This document shows, in pieces, positions 1 to 6,850 of a stretch of DNA of 14,683 nucleotides. The position numbers were made by a program, and so were the translations under genes. The notes under the pieces were generated by a model, which had not been told where the DNA came from, ran no database searches, and saw only the letters and a list, made by a program, of their open reading frames with translations. Within the stretch, counting starts at the first letter, position 1. The number at the start of each line of letters is the position of its first letter. This DNA comes from an uncultured Roseateles sp. (lineage in GTDB: Bacteria > Pseudomonadota > Gammaproteobacteria > Burkholderiales > Burkholderiaceae), in NCBI GenBank assembly GCA_946480605.1, contig CAMLKW010000103.1:1-14683 (forward strand), written 5' to 3'.

Positions 1-64
1 TAACCACCGCCGCTGATTCCAGTAATCGACTGTCTACTTGACAGGGAAGCTTACGGAATGGCAT
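1..64 (-). CDS. Possible 5' end of an unidentified gene running off the left edge
   Basis: On the minus strand an ATG at 64 opens a frame that stays open for 21 codons to the window edge, with a peptide beginning MPFRKLPCQVDSRLL. It would be the next gene downstream of the methyltransferase and in the same direction. I do not recognise the sequence, there is no convincing Shine-Dalgarno, and 21 open codons can easily occur by chance, so this is only a candidate. If real, it could be a further member of the island's operon. Confidence 0.15.
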   Translation of the reverse strand, partial: MPFRKLPCQVDSRLLESAAVV

Positions 65-119
65 GGATGTAGATAGTAAACATCCAAGCCGGCTTAAGTC
101 GCAATACTGAACCAACTCG

Positions 120-157
120 AAGCCTGTTTAGGCTTGACATCTTCCAGACAGAAGATG
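120..157 (-). terminator. Two tandem small hairpins downstream of the methyltransferase
   Basis: Two perfect inverted repeats lie just past the stop of the leftward operon. CATCTTC (138-144) pairs with GAAGATG (151-157) across a 6-nt loop, and AAGCCT (120-125) pairs with AGGCTT (130-135) across a 4-nt loop. Neither is followed by a clear U-tract in the minus-strand transcript, so this is not a textbook intrinsic terminator. It may mark the 3' end of the operon or stabilise it. The rest of 1-184 shows nothing else I can support. Confidence 0.3.
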
Positions 158-184
158 ACAAGAAAAAATCCAACGAGAAATCGT

Positions 185-1666
185 TCAAGCCACTTTCCGC
201 TCACCAACAACCATATTGGCGATGGCTTGTTCCAGCGTCGTCATCAGTGAATTTCCAACGGCGAGCCCCAACAATGGGGGAACGGCATTCCCGATCTGGC
301 GAAAAGACGCACTCATGGCTCCTGCAAACTCGAATCCATCCGGAAAGGATTGAAGACGCGCAGCCTCACGAACCGAGATCATTCGCCTTTGTCGCCCATC
401 GAAGTGGATATGCGAGTAAGTATCCTTGCCAAGATGCGCCGTCAATGTTCGGGACGGCGCGTCGGGATCGAGCTTCCACCACTTGTTGGGAAACTTGCTC
501 GCGTCATAAGGTGGGATCGTCGCTTTCTTCAACGCTTCGTACCTGACGGTCCCAGGTCGAGGGGGGACATCTTCAGCGTCGAGCTTCTCTTTCAATAGTT
601 GTTCGGCGATTTCCAATGCCACGGGATAGTCTCCTCCCCGGGGCATGCGACCAAAGATCGGGAAGTCACGCGTCGTTAGTCTCACGACATGGCCGCTCAC
701 ATCTGCCCGGGTGGAGAAACCATCCCAGTCGCGCATCAAGGCGGCGTAGTCGGACAGCGGATCAATCTCTCGATACGCCAAGCGGTCCGCGACTTTTCGC
801 TTTCGAATGACTTCCGTGTCTCGCAGATGGTCGGAAATGAAGGGAAGGTCCGCCAGCGCTGATTCGACACTCACGGATCGAGGAAGAGTGACACCAGGGA
901 CAGGAATTGGCGAAAAGTGCGAGCCTGCTTCCTTGACGTGCTTCAAGGCTACTGCTCGACTGCCTTCATACCCTCGGGGGAGCGTCATGAAGTGGCTTGG
1001 TACAGGAAATTGTGGCGTCACGTTCAAAGACGCATCAACGGCGATCAGGAACAGCCTTTCCCGCAACTGCGGAACCCCGTAGAACGCCGCGTTGAGGAGC
1101 GTGTAACGAGTGACATACCCACGCCCCCTCAACCCTTCGGCGATTTCCTCAGGTACGTTGTGCCCTCCAAAGTTCATGATGTCGGGAACGTTCTCCACCA
1201 TGATCGCGAGAGGACGGGTTTCGTCGACGATCTGCAGAAAACGCCTGTAGAGCGATGCGCGCGGGTCATTCTTGAATGCGTCGTCATCGCCCGTGACGGA
1301 TCGCAATTTCGATCTACCAATACGGGCGAATGCCTGACATGGCAGACCAGCAGCGAGAACATCGAAGACTTCGCGCGACTCTCCTACCAGTCCGAAATCC
1401 GCGATCAGATCATTGATCGGCTGCGCGACCATGTCCCGAGAACGAGCCCACTGCTTCGCCAGAGCGGCATCGTCAGGCGCGAAGTTCAACGCATAAGTCG
1501 CATTGGCCTCTTCATTCGCCTCGACATGCGCTGCAAGCTCGAAACCTGCAGTCTTCAAACCAAGCGAGAGTCCGCCACAACCTGAACACAGCTCAAGTAC
1601 CTTGGGCACAGCGCCGGCAGCAAGCCGTTCGAGTTTGCGTCGAGCTAATCGTTGATCAGTTGTCAC
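185..1666 (-). CDS. DNA (cytosine-5-)-methyltransferase
   Basis: This 493-aa C5-cytosine DNA methyltransferase transfers a methyl group from S-adenosylmethionine to cytosine within a specific DNA site. The conserved motifs appear in order: motif I (LELCSGCGGLS, residues 24-34), motif IV with the catalytic cysteine (GLPCQ, C110), motif VI (ENV, 158-160), motif VIII (QLRER, 200-204), a target-recognition region of roughly 210-400, motif IX (SRTLTAHLGKD, 405-415) and motif X (QIGNAVPPLLG, 457-467). No key residue is missing, so it should be active. The start is GTG at 1666, inside the end of vsr (11-nt overlap), behind a strong Shine-Dalgarno. It is the last gene of the visible operon. The target site cannot be read from sequence alone. 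Its pairing with Vsr fits a Dcm-like enzyme whose 5-methylcytosines deaminate to T:G mismatches. Composition is less GC-rich than the right half of the window. Confidence 0.95.
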   Translation of the reverse strand: MTTDQRLARRKLERLAAGAVPKVLELCSGCGGLSLGLKTAGFELAAHVEANEEANATYALNFAPDDAALAKQWARSRDMVAQPINDLIADFGLVGESREVFDVLAAGLPCQAFARIGRSKLRSVTGDDDAFKNDPRASLYRRFLQIVDETRPLAIMVENVPDIMNFGGHNVPEEIAEGLRGRGYVTRYTLLNAAFYGVPQLRERLFLIAVDASLNVTPQFPVPSHFMTLPRGYEGSRAVALKHVKEAGSHFSPIPVPGVTLPRSVSVESALADLPFISDHLRDTEVIRKRKVADRLAYREIDPLSDYAALMRDWDGFSTRADVSGHVVRLTTRDFPIFGRMPRGGDYPVALEIAEQLLKEKLDAEDVPPRPGTVRYEALKKATIPPYDASKFPNKWWKLDPDAPSRTLTAHLGKDTYSHIHFDGRQRRMISVREAARLQSFPDGFEFAGAMSASFRQIGNAVPPLLGLAVGNSLMTTLEQAIANMVVGERKVA

Positions 1667-2093
1667 GAGCGGTGCTCCTCGCCATGTTGTTATTCAAGAA
1701 ATCCGCCAAACGACTTTGCAAGGCTTCAGCATTGCGCGTTTCGCACTCCCAGATCACAAGCACCTGCCACCCCAATTCCCTCAGCGCGTTGGTCGCGATC
1801 TGATCCCTGGCAACGTTGGCGGCGAACTTCGCTTGCCAGAACTCAGCGTTGGACTTTGGTGAATAGGCATATCGGCATCCAGCGTGTCGATGCCAGTAAC
1901 AGCCATGCACGAAGATGGCCTTGCGTCGGGAGGCGAAGACTAAGTCCGGGCTTCCGGGCAGGTCGCGGCGATGCAGGCGAAACCGAAAGCCGAGCGCGTA
2001 TGTCACCTGACGGACTCTCAGCTCTGGACGGGTGTCCTTGCCTCGAATCCGAGACATCAGGCGGGATCGCTGCTCTGGCGCCAGGATATCCAT
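1656..2093 (-). CDS. vsr: Very short patch repair (Vsr) type DNA mismatch endonuclease
   Basis: This 145-aa protein belongs to the Vsr family, which nicks DNA 5' of the T in T:G mismatches arising from deaminated 5-methylcytosine. The family hallmarks are present: MSRIRGKDTRPE (residues 13-24), the catalytic aspartate in PDLVF (D50), and HGCYWHRHAGC (63-73), holding the active-site histidines H63 and H68 and candidate zinc ligands C65, H70 and C73, with C117 as the fourth. EFWQAKF and NVARD follow, as usual. I chose the ATG at 2093 because the family normally begins close to this MD(I/T)L(A/T)PEQRS sequence. The frame stays open upstream to 2216, but that would overlap the receiver gene by more than 100 nt. 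It starts 8 nt after the receiver gene's stop and overlaps the methyltransferase by 11 nt. It may be a repair partner of the methyltransferase, or the nuclease of the whole module. Confidence 0.93.
   Translation of the reverse strand: MDILAPEQRSRLMSRIRGKDTRPELRVRQVTYALGFRFRLHRRDLPGSPDLVFASRRKAIFVHGCYWHRHAGCRYAYSPKSNAEFWQAKFAANVARDQIATNALRELGWQVLVIWECETRNAEALQSRLADFLNNNMARSTARDN
1675..1680 (-). promoter_or_regulatory. Shine-Dalgarno that fixes the GTG start of the methyltransferase
   Basis: On the minus strand GAGGAG lies 8 nt upstream of the GTG at 1666, inside the vsr coding sequence. It supports a GTG start and translational coupling with vsr. Confidence 0.65.
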
Positions 2094-2101
2094 GCCGAGC
2101 T

Positions 2102-3460
2102 TCACTTCGCCGGCAACTGGACGATGCCAGGCCGGGCAACATAGTTGCTGGCCGAGCTGATCAGGTGCATCAGCAGCTGCTCGCGCAGCCGACAGACTGA
2201 CGTCCAAGGAGCGCATGCATCCTGGAGATGCGTCTGCGGGAAGCGGATGTGCACGTGCAGGCGTGATGGCTCGGCCGCACCTGGCATGAGAAAAACGGGC
2301 GACCTCCAGATCGCATCTGACAGCTTGATTGGTTGGCCGTCACCAGTCTTCTGCCGTTCAGCACTCTCCGGGATGTCTACGCCAAACAAGAAGGAAATTG
2401 GGCCACGATTGTTCTGTGCATAGTCACACGCTGCTCCGACTCTGACCAGAATCGGCCTGCATGAACCCATGGCGTTGCTGCGCAGACGGAACTCCTCGCA
2501 CAGCATCTGCTTCATCGTCAGTCCCGTGAGCCGACGCAGCTCATCGTCGTTCCATGTAAAGGGCCATGCAACGACAGCACCCCAGTCGGTTGGCAGCAGA
2601 GTCTCGGACCCCGGTACAGCCAAGTGAAGCATGCGATTGATTTCACCGGCCTCCGTGGGGGACGCGTCTTCCAGGGTCTTGTCCTCATGCCGGGTGACCG
2701 CGCTTTTCCAGGTTTCTCGTGTCTCGTCGGAGATGTCCTGATTAAGAATGCGGTCAGCCAGAATCGGCGCGAGTGCCGAAGTAATAGCAGCACGCGGGTT
2801 CACATCCACATGGCTCCGGCCGACGGTCTCCCTTGTCAACCTGCTGAGGATGGTGTCGAGCGCCGCCGGAAATTCGGGACTTGTTCGTCGTGCTGGCGGA
2901 ACCAGATTGAGCAGCGAAGCCAGCGTATCGCCAGCCGCCGCGAGCACACCAGACTCCCAACCAAGAAGTGCAGCCAACTGCGGATTGGCCATGATCGACT
3001 GTTGCACCGCTTGGCGAAGTTCTTCGGGGTTGTGGATAGTTCCGTCATCCACGCTGATGAATTTCTCCTTGGCAAGGCTGAGCACTGCAAGGGGGCGGGC
3101 ATGGGGTTTTTCTGCGTCAATGCTCTGATCCAGGTAGTCCCGTAGCTCGTTGCTCAAATGCTCGTGCGCGGTCCAGACCACCAGGATGAACGGCCCGCCG
3201 TTCCTGTTGATGTTGTCTTCGAGAATTGACGCAATGAGCGCATAGTGGCGTCGTTGATCCGTGCTTGCCTGACCGTCCACCAGATGGAGATCCATGAAGA
3301 GGCAGCGGACGCCACGAAAGTGTTCGTGATTCAGTTCGGTGGATGGGTCGTAACGAACTCCCATGCATGGTGTGCCGAGACGCTGGAATGTCCTCGTAAT
3401 TGCCTGGAGATGGTGCTCCCTGTCGTCCACGACGACGAAGCGTGGTGCCGAGAAGATCAA
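2102..3460 (-). CDS. Receiver-domain protein with a large uncharacterised C-terminal domain
   Basis: This 452-aa protein starts with a response-regulator receiver domain. The acidic pair is D12-D13, the phospho-acceptor is D57 in LFMDLHL, the conserved threonine is T97 in VVWTAH, and the conserved lysine is K131 in SLAKEKF. The spacing from T97 to K131 is longer than usual, which suggests an enlarged alpha4 region. From about 145 to 452 I see no helix-turn-helix or other known output domain. A notable stretch around 335-360 contains CDYAQ (C345-Q349), and AVVAWPFTW lies near 295-303. It overlaps the dual-ATPase gene by 4 nt (TTGA) and starts at TTG behind an excellent ribosome site. It is the likely phospho-partner of the upstream kinase-like protein and probably the effector or its adaptor. 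The receiver call is firm; the function of the C-terminal two thirds is unknown. Confidence 0.85.
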   Translation of the reverse strand: MIFSAPRFVVVDDREHHLQAITRTFQRLGTPCMGVRYDPSTELNHEHFRGVRCLFMDLHLVDGQASTDQRRHYALIASILEDNINRNGGPFILVVWTAHEHLSNELRDYLDQSIDAEKPHARPLAVLSLAKEKFISVDDGTIHNPEELRQAVQQSIMANPQLAALLGWESGVLAAAGDTLASLLNLVPPARRTSPEFPAALDTILSRLTRETVGRSHVDVNPRAAITSALAPILADRILNQDISDETRETWKSAVTRHEDKTLEDASPTEAGEINRMLHLAVPGSETLLPTDWGAVVAWPFTWNDDELRRLTGLTMKQMLCEEFRLRSNAMGSCRPILVRVGAACDYAQNNRGPISFLFGVDIPESAERQKTGDGQPIKLSDAIWRSPVFLMPGAAEPSRLHVHIRFPQTHLQDACAPWTSVCRLREQLLMHLISSASNYVARPGIVQLPAK

Positions 3461-5628
3461 GACTTTCCTCCTTGTCCGAATACCAGGGCGAGCACTGCAC
3501 CATCGAATCCATCTGGGACATTGGCTTCCTCCGCGTCAGGGAAGACTAGGCGCCCGCCATTCAGCTCCATCACCATGTTGGTGTAGTAGAGACCGACCCC
3601 CATGCCATCAGGCCGACGACTGAAGAAGGGACGTCGCAGCCGTTCCGGATCATCCTGAAATCCGGGGCCATTGTCGGCAACGATGATCGCGGGACCGCCC
3701 GCGAAATCCATCTCAACATTGATATACAGCTTGCGCCGAGATGCACTCCGCCCTTCAGGCCAGCGCACCTGCAGCCAATAGAACGCGTTGTCCAGAAGAT
3801 TGTTCAACGCCCCAAGGAGGAGTCCGAACGCAAAGCTCCTTTCAACGTCCGGGGCGGAGTCTTCCAGGGCAGGACAGACAAGTTTGACTTCGTGGTTGCG
3901 GAACCTCACGCGATTGATGTCGCGGGCTCGCTTGATCAGCTGCTTGACGCTGTTCGGCCGCTGCTCACCTTTGCGCAGCAGTTCGCTGAAACCGTCGAGG
4001 ATCCGCACCAGTTCTCGTGCCTGAACCTGCACGGAATCAAGGCTGCGGCCGGCCTCGATAGCGTCATGCAGAACACGAACCCCCTGTTCTATCTCGTGAA
4101 ACACGATAGCCAAACCCATGCCCGACAAGCCGGCACGGAGCATCGTGTCCCGCATCTCGTTGTAGTTCTTCTCGGCCTTGTTGATCAGCGGGTCAAGCTC
4201 TTTGGAGATGTGGTGCTTCTTGGCCGCATCTCTCAACGCCTGCAGAGGCTGCGTGATATTTGCCGTTTCCGGGTCATGGCCTTTGCCGGTCAACGCGCGA
4301 ATGTTGTCCTTGTCAATCTTGCGCTCGACTTCGAGCACTGCAAGAGCGCCGAGCACGATCTGGCGGAGACGTCTGTAGGCGTCGTTCTCAACGAAACCCT
4401 CGCGATTAGTCTTCTCAGTGAGCTTGTGGCTATGCTCAAGCGACAGGTCAATCGCACCGATCACGATGTTCCTGCTGATGTTTCGCGTGGGCGTATTGAC
4501 GCGGCGGAGATCCAACCCGAGCCAGTCGTCGCCGGGCTCTCCATAGTTGTAGACGCGAATGCTGTCCCGGTAGACGCGGACGCCCCCGCTCTCGTCAAGA
4601 AAGTTCTGGACCAACTGGCTATCTCCCAGCTTGGTCAGGATGTCCTGATCGCGGTCGAAGACGTAGAACTCGCCCGTGACGGTACCTATCCCATTGGAGT
4701 GGGCCTCATCCGCCGTGACCTTCTTGGGCTTCGCCGACTTCGTCCCTTGATCAGTGCCGTATATGTCTGTATCTCGCTCTTGTGCTATCTGCAACGTCGC
4801 GGCCTTTTTGACAATCTTTCGTGGGGCCAGCTTGATGCCCGTGACCCCTCGAAACTCGTAGGTCCAGTCAAGGACAGCACCTTCCAATGAGAAGTGGAAG
4901 TACCAGGGGGCACGCTTCAGAAGCACGTCAACATCGGGAATTCCTGAAACCCAGTCAGGGTGATCAGGCACTTTCAACTCGGTCTCGAACCGGTCTGAGC
5001 GATGGGTGAATGGTGACGCGATAGAGGTGATTTGCCGAAGCAGGCGCCGCACCTCGCCACGTGTCCACGTCGCTTCCCGCAGCTTGCTGATGGTCAAGCG
5101 GGTTCCAGTCTTGGTGCCCTTGAATACCTCCGGTGTTCTCGTCTTCACGCCGACTTTTGCTTCGGAGAGGAATTGCTTTTCCATCAGCACGGACCAGTCG
5201 ATGCGAACCACACACTCCGACTGGCCCTTCGCCCTGGTAACCAATTCGATGTAGTCGCCGAGCTTGTGAACCGCGAAACGGCCGAGCCCTTTCTCTCCAA
5301 GGGGAAGTCGGTTCAGCCGTGTTCTTTTCAGCGCCTTGCGCTGCACCTCGCGGTGGTCATGTGCTGGCACTAGCCAGATATCTCTGATGGTGGTCAACGC
5401 CATCCCATCCCCGTCGTCTTCCACAACGATGGTTGGATTGGCAGTCTGCAATCCTTTAAGGGTGACGGTGACAGTCTCAGCATCCGCGTCGTAGGCGTTC
5501 TTGACGAGTTCGAACACGGCGAGGCGCGGACTGCCAATGAGCTGATCGCCTAGAAGTTGCAACAGCCGCGCACGCGGCCGGAAGGGCAGCGTCACAGCAT
5601 CGTCAGCAGGTTTGCTCGTTGTGGCCAT
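3457..5628 (-). CDS. Dual GHKL ATPase: MORC/MutL-like N-terminal domain fused to a histidine-kinase-like C-terminal module
   Basis: This 723-aa protein carries two separate Bergerat-fold ATP sites. The first is MORC/MutL/Hsp90-like: N-box ELVKNAYDAD (40-49), G1 box VEDDGDGM (69-76) and GEKGLGRFA (111-119). The region at about 340-395 (GVRVYRDSIRVYNYGEPG, then RRVNTPTRNISRN) looks like the transducer/S5-like domain usual after such ATPases. The second is kinase-like: an H-box candidate FHEIEQG (H511), N-box NNLLDNA (609-615), G1 DNGPGF (652-657), an F-box-like PFFSRRP (667-673) and G2 GMGVGL (675-680). There is no signal peptide or membrane segment, so it should be cytoplasmic. The first and last genes of its trio overlap it (1 nt and 4 nt). 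It probably senses a cue with the first ATPase and signals through the second to the receiver protein. H511 as phospho-acceptor is inference; it could act as a pure ATPase switch. Confidence 0.88.
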   Translation of the reverse strand: MATTSKPADDAVTLPFRPRARLLQLLGDQLIGSPRLAVFELVKNAYDADAETVTVTLKGLQTANPTIVVEDDGDGMALTTIRDIWLVPAHDHREVQRKALKRTRLNRLPLGEKGLGRFAVHKLGDYIELVTRAKGQSECVVRIDWSVLMEKQFLSEAKVGVKTRTPEVFKGTKTGTRLTISKLREATWTRGEVRRLLRQITSIASPFTHRSDRFETELKVPDHPDWVSGIPDVDVLLKRAPWYFHFSLEGAVLDWTYEFRGVTGIKLAPRKIVKKAATLQIAQERDTDIYGTDQGTKSAKPKKVTADEAHSNGIGTVTGEFYVFDRDQDILTKLGDSQLVQNFLDESGGVRVYRDSIRVYNYGEPGDDWLGLDLRRVNTPTRNISRNIVIGAIDLSLEHSHKLTEKTNREGFVENDAYRRLRQIVLGALAVLEVERKIDKDNIRALTGKGHDPETANITQPLQALRDAAKKHHISKELDPLINKAEKNYNEMRDTMLRAGLSGMGLAIVFHEIEQGVRVLHDAIEAGRSLDSVQVQARELVRILDGFSELLRKGEQRPNSVKQLIKRARDINRVRFRNHEVKLVCPALEDSAPDVERSFAFGLLLGALNNLLDNAFYWLQVRWPEGRSASRRKLYINVEMDFAGGPAIIVADNGPGFQDDPERLRRPFFSRRPDGMGVGLYYTNMVMELNGGRLVFPDAEEANVPDGFDGAVLALVFGQGGKS
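3467..3473 (-). promoter_or_regulatory. Shine-Dalgarno that fixes the TTG start of the receiver gene
   Basis: The minus strand reads AAGGAGG, then 6 nt, then TTG at 3460. This near-perfect anti-16S match lies inside the 3' end of the dual-ATPase gene and makes the rare TTG the real start. No ATG or GTG is suitably placed. Confidence 0.8.
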
Positions 5629-5870
5629 CAGCGCTGCTTCCGCTTGTCACATAACTCATCGTCCTTCACGACGAAACCGATTGCCTTCAGCGCACGGAGG
5701 ATGACGGTTCGCTGTGTTGCACCTTCTTGGGCTGCTCGCAAACTCACCTCCCTCTTGATGTGCATGGGCACCATGACTTGAAGCGACACGTCCTTGCCGG
5801 CAGCAGCGCTGTCCGGCCCAGCCGCCTTCCTCGAAGAATCGATTGACATGCGCATCGCCCGTTGTTTCAT
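5628..5870 (-). CDS. Small ribbon-helix-helix-like protein, first gene of the operon
   Basis: This 80-aa basic protein has a probably disordered N terminus (residues 1-27), then a pattern fitting a ribbon-helix-helix fold: strand SLQVMVP (29-35), helix MHIKREVSLRAAQEG (36-50) and helix TQRTVILRALKAIGF (52-66), ending in a charged tail. Such folds are small dimeric DNA-binding proteins (MetJ/Arc, ParG). Its TGA overlaps the ATG of the dual-ATPase gene by 1 nt, so the two are translationally coupled. Being first, it is the natural autoregulator of the module, and two TCATGA palindromes overlap its start. Internal ATGs at codons 6 and 8 are possible alternative starts. The fold assignment rests on sequence pattern only; a plasmid-partition-type role is an alternative. 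Confidence 0.65.
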   Translation of the reverse strand: MKQRAMRMSIDSSRKAAGPDSAAAGKDVSLQVMVPMHIKREVSLRAAQEGATQRTVILRALKAIGFVVKDDELCDKRKQR

Positions 5871-5880
5871 GACTTCATGA
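5867..5880. promoter_or_regulatory. Tandem TCATGA palindromes overlapping the start of the small DNA-binding gene
   Basis: TCATGA occurs twice with a 2-bp gap (5867-5872 and 5875-5880), covering the ATG of the ribbon-helix-helix gene and part of a minus-strand -10-like TATCAT (5877-5882). Tandem short palindromes are typical operators of ribbon-helix-helix dimers, so autorepression is a reasonable guess. Binding is not shown by the sequence. Confidence 0.3.
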
Positions 5881-6002
5881 TATTGGCAAACTGTACGGCA
5901 CCAGCATCCCTGCAGGACCGGCTTCAGCCGGGAAAATCTACCGGCGGTTCAGCCTGGCGGCAGCCGGTGCAACACCGGGCTCGGCATCCTTAAAATCCAA
6001 CA
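5871..6002. promoter_or_regulatory. Divergent intergenic region with candidate promoters and small inverted repeats
   Basis: These 132 bp separate the leftward operon from the rightward DUF455 gene and should hold both promoters. A plus-strand TAAAAT (5991-5996) lies exactly 6 nt before the DUF455 ATG, and a minus-strand TATCAT lies exactly 6 nt before the small gene's ATG. Both would give leaderless or nearly leaderless mRNAs. No good -35 box is evident for either. Two GC-rich inverted repeats are present: CCGGCT/AGCCGG (5918-5931) and CCGGTG/CACCGG around a 3-nt loop (5964-5978). Confidence 0.35.
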
Positions 6003-6791
6003 ATGAGTTCCCTAAGATCAGCGGTACTGGCTCCGCTGCTGGAGCAAGACGCACTAGAGAAAATCCGCCTTACGTTGGCGCTTGACGTGGACGCCAGCGT
6101 CGCGGCAACCGCCATACTCGATGAGCCGCAAGGAATTCCGGGCCGGCCGTCAAGGCCCAAACTGGTGTCTCACATGGGGCTTTCACACGGCTCGCTTCGT
6201 ACCGTTGAGGGGCGGGCAGCCCTCGTGCATTCCATCGCACACATTGAGCTGAATGCCGTCGATTTGGCCGCGGACATCTGCTGGCGTTTCGCCGGGATGC
6301 CAGACCAGTTCTACAGGGACTGGGTTGTGATTGCCAAGGAAGAAGCGCAGCATTTCACCTTTCTACGTGAACACCTCGTGTCCATGGGTTTCGACTATGG
6401 CTCGTTTGATGCTCACAACGCTTTGTGGGAGATGGCAGAGCGCACGAAGGACGACATCCTTGCTCGCGTCGCGCTGGTGCCTCGCACGCTGGAGGCTCGC
6501 GGCTTGGACGCCTCGCCGGCTGTCAAGCGCAAGCTGGTTGGTGCGGGCGACCACCGTGCTGGCGAAATTCTTGATGTCATCCTCCGCGACGAGATTGGAC
6601 ATGTGGCCTGCGGCAATCGTTGGTACAGGTACTTGTGCGAGCAGCGTGGTCTGGACCCTATCAGCACCTACGCAGAACTCGTCGACAGGTACGACGCCCC
6701 TCGCCTGCGTGCCCCTTTCAACCTGGAAGCACGTCGAGCAGCAGGGTTTGACGACGCTGAACTGCAAGCTCTGATGGGCACCGGCGGCTAA
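6003..6791 (+). CDS. DUF455 family ferritin-like protein, intact copy carried by the island
   Basis: This 262-aa protein of the DUF455 family (ferritin-like fold) looks full length. It has the N-terminal GIPGRPSRP segment (44-52), then a four-helix core with the expected carboxylate/histidine metal-ligand pattern: E82 in HIELN, E114xxH117 in KEEAQHF, and E197xxH200 in DEIGHV. A di-metal site is therefore plausible, though the cellular role is not established. The ATG at 6003 gives the usual N terminus; there is no Shine-Dalgarno and a -10-like TAAAAT sits 6 nt upstream, which suggests leaderless translation. Codon use is clearly less GC-rich than in the second DUF455 copy at 6801-7430, although the proteins are highly similar. 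It is therefore an ortholog from another lineage, brought in with the island rather than produced by recent duplication. It is the last gene before the junction and probably supplies the function lost from the host gene. Confidence 0.9.
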   Translation: MSSLRSAVLAPLLEQDALEKIRLTLALDVDASVAATAILDEPQGIPGRPSRPKLVSHMGLSHGSLRTVEGRAALVHSIAHIELNAVDLAADICWRFAGMPDQFYRDWVVIAKEEAQHFTFLREHLVSMGFDYGSFDAHNALWEMAERTKDDILARVALVPRTLEARGLDASPAVKRKLVGAGDHRAGEILDVILRDEIGHVACGNRWYRYLCEQRGLDPISTYAELVDRYDAPRLRAPFNLEARRAAGFDDAELQALMGTGG

Positions 6792-6812
6792 TAGGCCACC
6801 ATGCTCTTTGAA

Positions 6813-6850
6813 TCTTCATTAAAAACCATCAAGTCAGTTTTTAATCAAGA
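6813..6850. repeat. Lox-like inverted repeat: 14-bp arms around a 10-bp spacer
   Basis: TCTTCATTAAAAAC (6813-6826) and the inverted GTTTTTAATCAAGA (6837-6850) match at 13 of 14 positions and flank a 10-bp spacer (6827-6836). The repeat is strongly AT-rich in a GC-rich neighbourhood. The geometry resembles a tyrosine-recombinase core site or a pair of transposase-binding sites at an element end. It could fold as a hairpin, but no U-tract follows and the stem is AT-rich, so a terminator is less likely. Confidence 0.6.

Noticed and set aside
917..1585. Plus-strand open frame (222 aa) within the methyltransferase gene
   Set aside because: The opposite strand holds all the C5-methyltransferase motifs; the plus-strand product has no recognisable feature.
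2094..2216. Longer start for Vsr inside the receiver gene
   Set aside because: It would overlap the receiver gene by more than 100 nt; the family start and the 8-nt gap favour ATG 2093.
3892..4890. Plus-strand open frame (332 aa) opposite the dual-ATPase gene
   Set aside because: The minus strand encodes conserved ATPase and transducer segments across this region; the plus frame is antisense.
5869..5880. Three-codon upstream reading frame (ATG AAG TCA TGA) before the small DNA-binding gene
   Set aside because: It follows automatically from the two TCATGA palindromes and has no ribosome site; too short to claim.
6813..6850. Inverted repeat read as an intrinsic terminator for the DUF455 gene
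   Set aside because: The stem is AT-rich and no U-tract follows the 3' arm; a third copy of the motif further on fits a recombination or binding site better.
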